Shown: positions 23,220-34,531 of the stretch, one piece after another
Numbering within the stretch: position 1 is the first letter of the stretch
Layout of the letters: each line of letters begins with the position of its first letter
Source: Athripsodes cinereus
Taxonomy: Eukaryota > Arthropoda > Insecta > Trichoptera > Leptoceridae
Assembly: GCA_947579605.1 (NCBI GenBank)
Contig: OX388313.1
Location: forward strand, 1,612,001 to 1,676,000
Length of the DNA stretch: 64,000 nt
Reading direction: 5' to 3'
The notes under the pieces: generated by a model
Databases searched by the model: none
Seen by the model: only the letters and a program-made list of their open reading frames with translations
What the model was told of the DNA's origin: nothing
Translations under genes and position numbers: made by a program

Positions 23220-26200
23220 TCATGTGATTTCTTTAGTTGATGAATCTATATATTGACTGAGATCACTGTGGTGTGACGCCTTTTTACTATCATTACAATA
23301 ATTATTGGTGTCGATTACATCGTTAGATTGTATTTTGGTTTTACTGATACTGTTGACAATATTTTTACAGTTGTTTTCCATTTGTAGAGCGTAATGGTGC
23401 TGCCAGGAATGTGTTTCTTCAACTTCTTTACTTACAATTATGAACAATTCTTTGTCTTTTGATTCAATCTGCTCCTTGAGGTAGGTTATTAAATCACTTC
23501 CCTAAAATATATTACTTAACATTAATTCAGATCAGTTTCCCTTAAATGGATCTGGGAAAGACATTTTCTAGAGTGGCAGCTGAGAATAAGTAAAAAAATG
23601 TTGGGAAGTATCAAAATATCATCAGATGATCGCAGAAAAGAAGTGAATGAAACATGTCTAAGACATTTAAGAGTAAAAAGTAGTGATGTAACGAATGTGT
23701 GATTTTGGATATTCGCGAATGCGAATTTTTGATGCAGACATTCGCGAATTTACTTGCTTAAATTGCTTAAACATTGAAATTTCTACCCCCCCTTGCCGAA
23801 TTTTCAAAATGGTATAGGAATTTAAAATATTTCAAAAATCCTCAGTTTTCTTGAAGAATATTTTCTTGCAGTACCTTTTTCTACAATGTACGGGGTAAGT
23901 ATCCGGTACTTTTACCGAATATCCGATACTTGATTACCAAAATAATATTCGCAAAACAAATTTTTGCGAATACGAATGCTTTGAAATATGCGAATATTCG
24001 CAAATGCGAATGCGAATATTCATTACATCACTAGTAAAAAGTCAAAGAGAAGGCCTATCTTCGAAAAATAGAGTAGGTGGCTGAAGAAGAACGATATAAA
24101 GAATGCTATTTAATGATGAGATTATCTACTTAGCACACAAGAATGTTAGCAGATTTCACACCCTGATGTTTAAATTACAAGTTCAAATGCATATATTATA
24201 TCAGACAACTAGCCAACTATAAAGTGCTCTAAATATAACACATATTTACGTGGTTAGATGGAAGAAATCACTTTATAGTGATAATCTCGCCACTGCACAT
24301 CGTCCTAGTTTGTAAAATTTTATATTATTTTGTTAACACTGTTATGTAATGATGATGTGCAAGAAGAATAAATAAATAAATAAAATAAACTGTCCATAAT
24401 AATAGAAGTAATAAATTCTTACCCTTCCTATAAGAAGCGGGCTGTCTAATTTAGAATCTAGATTATAGAACTTTCCATGGATCTGTCTCAGAGTGATCCA
24501 GTGCCTTCTTCTGAGTGGTAACATTACAAAACCCAGTTTATACTCCGAGGGCACATTCAGGATGAAGCCACATATGTTTGTCAAGTCCAAGCTACCGGGA
24601 TCTCTGCAATGGATGAGGAGAATCAGTACATTCACAAATTTTATTTTCTACCAAACATTGGCTACTTAAAAAATAAAATGAATTACAATTATTTCTTACT
24701 CAAATAACAAATTGTACAAAAGATGAATTGATTGATGCACAAACATATAAATAAACAATTGCTCTTATTGTGAACGAATAAAAGCAGTCTAAATAATCTG
24801 TAAAAAAATGGTTTTCAAAATCTAATAAAACAGTGTTCATTTTAGTTAGAACACAATCTTTATGAATTATCGTTTTCAGATACAATGGCAGACTTTTACA
24901 AAAAATAAAAATCATTCCTCCTTGGAAATATTTGGAGGAAATAGTGTTTTCCATCACAAGCTATTTTGAAACAATAGAATGACATATTTTCATGAAATTG
25001 TGACTAGAATTTTGTTATTTTTATACAATGATTGATACATTTGAAACTTACTTTCTCTTGTCAAACCACACAGCCTCATATCCTTTCTTCTGTAAGGCGG
25101 ACATGATGACGTTGATATCATAGTTCCCCAGCCCTAACATACTCCTGTGAGGGTTGATCCACACGTTGGGAGAGAGATTGTTACATATTGAATCTAATTC
25201 ACTTTTTGTGAAAGCTCCACGACTCTATAAAAGAAAAGATAACAAATCATAAATTGTACAAACTAATTTTTTGTGTTCTTATTAAACCGGTCAATGATAA
25301 TGTTTCACATAGGTTTAGGCAAAAATATCTTTGATAACAATTTTACATTGGACTTTATATTTTATTGCTTGAAAGGAAAAACACTCTTGTGAATATGTAG
25401 GTTTCATTTCTAAGTTTTTTTAAATTTTATTTTCATACTTGATGTATAAATTGAAATAAACCCAAATACATGCACGGAGTTGGTATGGTTATATTGATAT
25501 TCCCATTATTTTTACGGTTGTAGAGGAAGTGAAAGAAGTATGTAATGACTGATCAAATTGACTTTACGTCCTCTCTGCCTAAATCACATAGGATACGATG
25601 TGAGGATACAATATAGTAATAATTATCAATGTCAAAACACATAAGAAACTTTACTTATTTAGTAGAGTTTTATACATCCATGGAGTCTCCGGTGAATAAT
25701 AGGTCTCCTAATTTTTTTTCAAGTTTTCGGGTGTCCTGTAAAAGGTGGTTATTTGTAAAACATAATGTATTAAGACATTTTACATCTTTGATTCACTAAT
25801 GACATATGCCTCCCACGCTGAATGCCTTAACTTTTATTGGCACAGAAGACGACTTGTATGTTTATTACATATAGTTGTTTCGCTGGCTTCCTCACTTGTA
25901 AGAAATGACGCGATGGCAAGGACGAACACCTAAATGAATTTAATAGAGTAGAAAATATTCTTGTGTATACCAATTTATAAACTTGTTTTATTCAATAAAT
26001 ACTAACTCGTTATTTATTACAGTAGCACTGTATACTGTGCAATAAAATTCACTTAATTTTATCAAAATATTTGGGATTTTCAAGCAAATACTACAAACAT
26101 TGAAAAGGATATTTGAATGCGCTGAACAAATACATTCCAGTAATTTACAAATTCTGATACTTACTTGAAAGAGATTATTGAGTGCGTGTAGAGCGCATAA

Positions 26201-26251
26201 TTCCTTCACTTGCTTCTCGTGGTAAATGTTGTTTGGTAGACTTTCACTCAT
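23220..26251 (-). CDS. JOSD: Josephin-domain deubiquitinase (JOSD1/2-like)
   Basis: Cysteine protease that removes ubiquitin. Exons, minus strand: 26165-26251, 25052-25224, 24423-24603, 23220-23501; phases close to 240 residues. The catalytic cysteine is C19 in [14 protein letters not shown]. The catalytic histidine is in [13 protein letters not shown] and the third residue follows in [13 protein letters not shown]. Between them lie [20 protein letters not shown] and [18 protein letters not shown], typical of JOSD1/JOSD2 rather than ataxin-3, and no UIMs follow. After KEVEETHSW, where vertebrate JOSD proteins end, the protein runs on for about 60 polar residues rich in N, S and K. An in-frame upstream ATG (26272) would add seven residues; the start at 26251 fits homologues better. 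It cannot be assigned to JOSD1 or JOSD2. Head-to-head with GTPBP1. Confidence 0.94.
23681..24033. mobile_element. hAT-type MITE (A) with 8-bp target duplication
   Basis: In JOSD intron 3. The terminal inverted repeats are TAGTGATGTAACGAAT and, on the other end read in reverse, TAGTGATGTAATGAAT (15 of 16). The duplication GTAAAAAG flanks both sides exactly (23673-23680 and 24034-24041). Interior stretches are rich in TTCGCGAAT-like palindromes. 353 bp, no transposase. Includes the module described at 23783-23935. Confidence 0.9.
23783..23935. repeat. Shared internal module of hAT-like elements
   Basis: Core 'ccgaattttcaaaatggtat' followed by 'aggaatttaaaatatttcaa', then 'cttgcagtacctttttct'. 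The same order appears in reverse in MITE B (27640-27760, weaker 27840-27900) and in the element at 28190 (28318-28450). The three host elements have different termini. Confidence 0.75.
24245..24390 (+). mobile_element. LINE-type 3' tail, second family
   Basis: 'gtggttagatggaagaaatc', 'atagtgataatctcgccact', 'gcacatcgtcctagttt', then 'aatgatgatgtgcaagaaga' and an (AAAT)n tail. The same unit is at 36463-36600 and, shorter, at 39935-40065. Confidence 0.65.
25676..25918 (+). repeat. R1 dispersed repeat
   Basis: In JOSD intron 1. Shows 'caagttttcgggtgtcctgt', 'tcactaatgacatatgcctc', 'tgtatgtttattacatatag' and 'agaaatgacgcgatgg', in R1 order. Confidence 0.65.
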
Positions 26252-26639
26252 GGTTCGCAACAAACAAAACACTACACTATCTATTTAAGACTAAGGTAAA
26301 CCACGTAAAAATTACGTCTGCATCCGAAAGGATAGAAACAATGGCGCGTAATATTAAAATAAACATTTGAACTCAACGATTTCCCATAGTTTTGTATTAT
26401 TTAAATATTTTTTATATAAGTATTTTACACAATAAAAAAACTTTTAATCCCTAGGTGAAAGAGCTTCTCTTCTTCTGTCAGTGTCACGTCAATCGACGTC
26501 AGATATTTTCATAGACAACAGAATATCTGAAAACCAATAGACAATGCATGCATTACAATTTTTTTGAAAGGGAAACACTAGAGTAAAACATTATCAACAG
26601 CACCTAAAATAGTTAAGTAGCATTCACATTGCTTCACTT

Positions 26640-27085
26640 TGGATGATCATCCAGAGTGTCAGGGTCAAACCTGTTCATCGAAAGTGAACACGTCTGTTCA
26701 CATTTGTTCATCCTATGCTTTCACTGCCATGTCTACACTATCACTCATGTTGTATGTAGTTTGACGTATTTTCGTATAAAAATAATGAAACAAATTCAAA
26801 AATGAAAAATAACACTTAAAATAAATTAATATAGCTCTCGACTGCATAATAATTTTGTACATGATTTTGACATTCAATACAAATTCATAGAGAATGAAAC
26901 AAATAATAAGATGAAAATTGTTTATGGTCGTTTCAGTGAAAGGTCCTTTCATCGAAATTATGACGAGTGGTAATCTCTTTCCTCCGTCATCGCTAGTGAT
27001 CACTAGCGATGAAACGCCCGTTCACACTTGTTCATCTTGGAAGATCATCCGGAGTGATCACTGAAAGTGAACGTATGTGAACGAC
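26640..27085. repeat. GTTCAC/GATCATCC-rich element ends flanking ~290 bp
   Basis: Left block: 'ggatgatcatccagagtg', 'cgaaagtgaacacgtctgtt', 'cacatttgttcatcc'. Right block: 'cgttcacacttgttcatctt', 'agatcatccggagtgatcac', 'tgaaagtgaacgtatgtgaa'. Shared words on both sides suggest the two ends of one element. A palindrome 'atcgctagtgatcactagcgat'-like sequence sits at 26988-27009. Class unknown. Confidence 0.45.
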
Positions 27086-27456
27086 CCTTTACCTAGTTAC
27101 AATTAAAATTTTCAGGGCATCTAATAGTTACAAAATGACAGAAACACCTAAAATTAACAGATGGTGTTTTAAAATCAACTAAAATTTCTAATGTCAAATT
27201 AAAGTGTAATGGAAGCTTTATAAAATTTCGCAACATGATTCGTTGGAAGCTGACGCATCGGCTATTCGTCAGTAACAGAAATTACTGTCACTGTCACTGT
27301 CAAATAATGACAGTTTTGACCTTGAAGTATTTTACAGTAAATTATGTAAACAAAACGGCATGGTTTTGACGTCTGTCAATTCAATGGCTATTCGTAAGGA
27401 ATTTTATGTAAAGATAAACAAAGCCATGCTGTTTTGACGTCTGTCAATATTGGCAG

Positions 27457-27958
27457 CAGTGTGACCAGATTTGGTAGTTTCCTACTTTTTTAATAGTTTT
27501 TGAGGCATTTGCAAGAATGTTTAGTAGTTTTTAGTAGATTTTTGGCAGTTTTTGTATTTAGTCGGCAAATTATCGGGTACTTGGAAAAGTACCCGATACT
27601 TACTGATCGAAAATAATTGTCGGTACAAATTCCGGACACATTTTAGAAAAAGGTACTGCGAGAAAATATTGTTGAAGAAAACCGAGGAGTTTTTGAAATA
27701 CTTCAAATTCCTATACCATTTTGAAAATTCGGCGACGGGGAAGGTAGAAATTTAAGCGAGTAACTTTTTTTCAATAGTCGGTATGAAAGTATCCGAAAAG
27801 TAACAACAGTCGGTACAAATACCCGGTAAAAAGGTACTATTTTAAAATATTGTTTAACAAAACCGAGGAGTTCTTGAAATACTTTAAATTCCTATACCAT
27901 TTAGTAGTTTTTGACTTCCCCATTTAGTAGTTTTTGAAAATAAAATCTGGTCACACTG
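27457..27958. mobile_element. hAT-type MITE (B) with 8-bp target duplication
   Basis: Both ends read CAGTGTGACCAGATTT (16 of 16 inverted match). The duplication ATTGGCAG flanks both sides exactly (27449-27456 and 27959-27966). 502 bp, no transposase. Contains two copies, in reverse orientation, of the module also found in MITE A. Confidence 0.92.
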
Positions 27959-28189
27959 ATTGGCAGTCGTAATGTCCGATGACATTTCTTATTACGTTTT
28001 CGGTTAGTTTGCTTTATGAGAAGGCAAACTTTCAATGCTTGAATAGTGCAATATCATTTAAACATTTGTCATCTTGTATATTTCATGTTTTATAGGTATG
28101 TTCCCGTATAAAGAGTATTAAGCTCGTATATTTTGTGTAAGAACAAAGTAATTTCCATAACCTGATAAAGTGTGATAAATCGATTAGAA

Positions 28190-28480
28190 CATGGGTGGCC
28201 AACCTTTTCAGCAGCCGGGCCAAATTTCAGAATGAGATTTCCTACCGGGCCGCACAACAATATACTCCAAATATGGAACATTTGATAACTTAACTTCTTA
28301 ACCTAAAATATTCTATCCCCCCCCCTCCCCCCTCGTCGCTAAATTTTCAAAATGGTATAGGAATTTAATGTGTTTCAAAACTCCACGGTTTTCTTTTAGA
28401 GTATTTTCTCAAAATACCTCTTTCAAAAAAGTATCGGGTACTTATACCGACTTTTATTAAAAAAAATGTGTAATAGTTAA
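28190..28480. mobile_element. Decayed hAT-like element, left end recognisable
   Basis: Begins 'catgggtggccaaccttttc' then 'agcagccgggcc', which resembles hAT termini of the GGTGGCCAACC type. It contains the shared module (28318-28450). The opposite terminus was not found. Confidence 0.5.
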
Positions 28481-28873
28481 CCATAAACATATTTTGCAAT
28501 TTCTCTATGGAAAAGTTCACCATAGATAAATTTTATAATTTCTTTCTTTTTTCTATGTAATTACGGACAAATAGCCTTTGCCGGAAGCTGACGTATGGCG
28601 AAAATTGACAGCTGTCAGCAAACGACATTGTGATATACCTAAATAAATTTTCATTTTGATATCTTGAAAAAAATGCACAATTTCACTTTCAACCAGTATT
28701 GTGTAATTGGCGAATCATAATAAGTGAGCGATATTATTGTGTTAATTAGTAATATTACCCATCCATAGTGTTGGTATTGTCGTGTTAAAGCCAGTGTTTG
28801 TTATGCTATCGAATATCATTGGTTTATTATTGTTTATACCTAAATTAGTTGTTTTTACGTAAATCTTTTGATT

Positions 28874-31800
28874 ATGGAGACTTCTAAAAGCAGTCCGCAG
28901 CCGAAGGCAACTAAGCCGAATGTGGAGATTCCCAACAATGGAAATATACCAATCACAGACTATTCTTCTATAAAGGGAAAGGTAACATTTTGCTGTGTCA
29001 ACTACCTACTACTACAATTCACCAAGTAACAATATGTAACACTTGCTATCAGATCTGGACCATTAATTTAAAAATTATCTTTGCTAATCTGTTGGCAAAA
29101 ATGTTAATTTCATATCTTATTTATATATTTGTAAATGAAACGCAGTTACAGTGTATTCCGAAGCGCCGGGAGCTAAAAAAAGGTTTCATAATGGTAATGC
29201 CACTATCTCCTTAAAAATGGAGAGGACTCTCTATCCCCAGAAAAAGTAACAGACCTAATTTTACAGAAATCAACATTACTGTCAAAAAAATTAAAAGTCT
29301 AAGTATAGGAAGTAAGTCTCAATTTTAAAGGAAGTTGATTAACTTGTTAATTCTTCAATCCCCGGTCCAGCTCTCTTTGTAATTTATGAAGTGGAGTTTT
29401 CGGATTGTACTCTTTACACTGCAAATAAAAATATATTTTCACAGTTCATTTCTTATTATATCATTTACATTATTTAAATCCATTGCATGCAACGTAGCTA
29501 CATAGCGTGGCAATAGAGTACTACAATGTATCAAATCCAAATTTAACATTTTAAAATAATAATTATATTTTTTATTTATATTTGATTTGATTAAATTTAA
29601 ACACTGTGTCTTTCACTTATATATTTTCAAAAGCTTTTCGGACTATGTCCATTCTCAGTGAAAAATACTTAATTTTTTTTTATTTAGTTCTTTCTACTTA
29701 ACTTACATCCTTGTCAAAAACTTAAGGGAATGTATGTCTCTTTTCTTCAAAGCAATTTTGATTTATTATAAATCTTATCATATACAAAGATATACTAGAT
29801 TGGTAATTCAAAGAAAAAATTGGTCATGCAGCCGATCAAATTTTGCATCCAGTTTTATACTGACGTTGGTTGTAAGACAATATATTGCTAATACTTGAAG
29901 GGCATCGATGTTGGAACACAAAAATTCTGAAAAAATGTACCGCCCTGCAAGTATAGTATGTCTATAATTATGTCATGTATTATTATTATAATTATATCAT
30001 CATAAGTTAAAAAATGTCTTTCATGTGTACCATTTTGCATAATATTTTTTACCATTCGTAATGTACATTAGTGTATTATATTTAATGTTTATTGATAAAT
30101 TCCTAATGTGCATTTAAATATTTCTAGTGTATTCGTGATTAATCATAATTTTACTGTTATTTTTATCATATAAATAATAATATAATATTTAAAAATAGGT
30201 ACCTCTTATCAACTTGAATAATTTTTTTTATTTATTTATTTCAAACTTAAAGTTACAGCTTATATAACATAATAAACAAGACAATAATTGTGCAAAATTA
30301 AAGCCAATTACAACTTAAGTTATATAAAAAACAAATTATATAAAACAGTTATTAAAATTATTATGATGACAGATAATTAGATAAATGTATATTTAAAAAG
30401 GTATATGTATAAGAATATGAAAATAAAGAAGGAAAGCTATGAGATAAATTCAATTACATGTGAGCATTTTTAGGATTGAGGGGAAAGGAAAAAAAAATAC
30501 AATTATTATAAAGCAACAATATGAAATGTGTCAATTTTAAGTAAATAAATAAAATATAATGTGATCTGCCTCTTTAGTCAGAAATAAAATAAATTAAAGT
30601 CTCTTCAAACTCCTTAGTATCTTCTAACACAGTGCATTTAGTTTTGTCTATGTCTAATTGAATTGTATTGTTATTGTCAGAAAATAATAACAACAATGAG
30701 ATTAAACAATTGCACAACTAAACTTAATGATAGCTGTAGGTCAATGGTTGAGAATAAACAGCTGATGGATAAAACAACACAATATAAATATAGCTAGTAG
30801 GTAGCTATATAAGCAGGTTGATCACATTTACAATGAACATCCTGCCAAGTGTGCGCCATTATCTGATAAATCCTGCTAACTTACATACATACATACATAC
30901 CATCACGCCGCTTCCCTCGCGGGGTAGGCAGAAAGGATCGAGCGCCACTTCCTTCTATCCTAGCATACATCTTTCGCTTCCGTCACTGTCATACAATTCC
31001 TCATGCATGCTCTCCTGTTCAATGTGCTTAACACGTGACCGTCCTGTAGGATTTGATTTAAATGATCTTGCCATTTAATCCTCGGACGTCCACGTCTCCG
31101 AGCACCATTCCTCTCAGTCAAATATATCTTCTTAGTCATTCTGTCCTCATTCATTCTTTCCACGCGCCCAAACCATCTTAACTTATTTACATTCATCCTT
31201 GTTATTACACCAACTTTCATTCCACATTCCTTTCGTATATCACTGTTACGCACACAATCTCTCTAGATCCTGCTAACTTTACTACTACTATAAGGTGGCC
31301 AGCAGATCAGATGCATGTTATAAAAATGCAAGCTGTCCTCTCCGTGGCAACAAAAATTAAGACATTTAGGATGGGTGGCAAATTTCATTGTTGAATTTAA
31401 CAACTGCCTTTTACGGGAAACTCGAAAACTTACGGAAAAGAGTAGGAGACCAATTCTTTGCTCGCGGAATTACTCATAGAAACAAAATAGTGTGGCATTG
31501 AAAAAGTATTCTAGTTTTGAAAAACCGTTGATTAAGTTTATTTTTAATTATTGTATGTGAATAATATTTGACTAATTTTATTTTCACTGAATGAGTAAAA
31601 CTCCATTATTAAATTCAAAATTTATAAGTAAAAAACACTTAAGAATTTTAATTTGAGTTTTAATTTAAAACTCTAAAGTGTTTTTTACTTATAAATTTTT
31701 AATAATATTTTAGTTAACATTTTACATTAAAAAATCCCTTTTAAATGTGTAAGTATATATATAATGAGTTACAATCCATTGGATTGGTCTGCAACGAGTT

Positions 31801-34483
31801 TGGTTTTTCTTCTCCATTCCTCCCTATTCTCAGCCAGTCTCTTCAGCTCTACATATGAGCCACAGTTCATGTCCCTATTCAGTTGGTCCATGTACGCGTC
31901 TCTCGGGCGGCCTCTGCCATTTGTGCCTTCAGTCCTACCTTCCGCGATAGCGATGAGCAGTCCTGGGTGCATGATGTTGTGGCCAATCCAGTTAGCTCGT
32001 TGTTGGCTGATTCTCTTAAGAAGTTGCCTTTTTTCCATATTTATTAATTGCTTATTAGAAGCATTCAATATGAGAAAAATACAAATGTAATATTTATTTA
32101 CCCTGATTTCTGGTTAGTTTTCATACGTGTTGTCATATCCATAGACAAAATAAGGTCCCAAAGTACAAATAAATAAAAACACCCAGGTCAAAATCCTGCT
32201 AAAAACCTGCTTAGCCGTGAAAAAAACATAAGTCTGCAGATTCCCACTAAAACTGCAGGATTTTGTTACGTCTGAGTACCTGCATTGTTGTTGAAATGGC
32301 AAGAAACTGTCAAATACAATGTTCCTACACTTAAGATGTAAAGAAGGTAGGTATGTACCTAGTGATACTCAAGAATGAAAATGATGCAATATTATTACAT
32401 TTTCAGGCAACATTACTCTTCTACCTAGTAAGGGGGATCTCCCTAGGTATTTGAAATTATATTACACCAGATGATGCAATAATTTTTCATACACCTAACT
32501 ACCATTACAACATCCCTTGCACATGGGATAGCTAGTAAAATATGTACTTTTTTTGATTTTTTTTAAATTAAGAACATTATTTTATTCAGTAAAGAGACAG
32601 AAATTTTTATTATATTTAAAATTATAGAAGGAATCTGGGACCTTTATATGTCATAAAAAATATATATTTTTAGAATAAAGCATGGTGATCCAAAACCAAA
32701 CAGTCGGTCTGTTGGCTACCCCACTTATGACAATTTATATGTATGATGAACCAGGAAATTTTTTTACTTAAAAAAAAAATAATTCTAATTTAAATTATAG
32801 GTGTTTTCTCTGTGCCGTTAAAAGTTAACATTCAAATTAATGGCAAGCCTCATTGCTGAAATGATGTAATATTAAGTAATTTTTGTGAATTATTTACATA
32901 CTTAAAAAATTTAATATATTTGTTTATTTTGTCAATAAAATTGATTTTAAATACCTACTTAGATAACAAAAATAATGAGATAAGAAACAGGACTAAAATT
33001 AATATTATGTATGATAAAAATATGTACATTTAGATAAAAACATGTCATAGTGTAATATCGTCGTTGCATATTCAAAAAGAGACATGTGCACACATTTTTA
33101 TTTAGACACATTCTTTTAAAACTATTCATCAAGGCATTAAAATTGTAGCTTGGACTTTTTATTGGCACGTGATATAATTCTTTAATTTTTGAATTTTAAT
33201 ATTTGATACTAAGAATCACTTAATAAAATGGTTATGATTTATTTATTTATTTATTTGAAATATACACGGCAAGAAGCCTTTTACATGTTGACATAAATTT
33301 TTTAAAATATAAAGATAACAGTGACATAACCTTAGGTATAAAATTACTTAGTGTCTAAAGATCAAACAGTAACCAGAGAATTATGTGTGTAGAATAAATA
33401 ATAAACACAAAGATATATATGATCAATCAAAAATAAAATAGACGACACAATAAATAAGATTGATTGAAACAATGTCATTATAAGCAGTTTATTCTAGAAA
33501 TGTCAAAACATTTATGAATTCACATATCTCTTTTTGATTATGCAACGACGATATTGCATGTTTATAATAAATTATGTGACTAAAAAAAATAGCGTATTAG
33601 AACATTGAAAACATTTTTGAAACCATCTATCTGTAAAATTCTGTTAATTCAATTATATTAGTTGATAAAAAAAAATATGAATTAATGTTTTCTTTAATAT
33701 CACGAGTAGATAAGTTTATATAAATAATGAAATTTATGTAAATAAATAATATTAATAATTTATATAAATAATAAATTTATATCCCAAGTACCCGGTAAAG
33801 AATTGGTCTCCCACTCTTCTCCTTAAGTTTTCGAGTGTCCTGTAAAAGGTAGGTTTTTGAAAAAAGTCATTTTACATCTTAAATTCAGCAATGAGGTTTG
33901 CCACCCATCCTGAAAGTCTTCATTTTATATTGGCACGGAGAGGACAGCTTGCATGTTTATTACTTGCAGCTGGTCTGCTGGCTACCGCACTTGTGGGATA
34001 TGCCGTGATGGTATAGTAGTAGTAATAAATTTGATTAAAGCTTAATTTATCGACCAATGGTTCTTGGTGGAAGTTCATTATAACAAAAAATTAAGATGAA
34101 AACTGGTGACTTTATTTAATTGCCAGCCACATTTTTAAACATGGTTGACCATACCTGATAAAAGCTTATCTCTCATTGGAAAGATTTATGTTTTTATTGT
34201 TTTTCTATCTGTCATTATATACCTTCCATTATAATAAAGCATACATTTGCCTGAGACGAGAGCGGAAGCTTTCAAAAGCAAGCCGGCTCGCAAATTAATA
34301 AAATCACCAGTGGAAGTACTATATTTATTTATTGTACAAAAGAAACCATGAACAGCATTACAGTAAAACAAACCTTTTCGCTGTCATTGTACCTAAACAG
34401 TCAAGACAATAGTAAAACATAACAGAAAAATACAGACACAGAAATTCTATGACACAAATATACAAGAAAAAGGAATACTGACC

Positions 34484-34531
<48 letters not shown>

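Larger units (their letters stand above)
26252..28873. promoter_or_regulatory. Divergent upstream region of JOSD and GTPBP1
   Basis: 2.6 kb between two start codons that point away from each other. Most of it is transposon-derived: a GTTCAC-rich repeat (26640-27075), hAT MITE B (27457-27958) and a decayed hAT-like element (28190-28480). Short direct repeats 'gttttgacgtctgtcaat' occur at about 27363-27380 and 27431-27448. Core promoter elements could not be picked by eye. Confidence 0.5.

Noticed and set aside
31764..32090. 108-codon plus-strand gene
   Set aside because: Reverse-strand shadow of the LINE polymerase fragment at 31760-32068.
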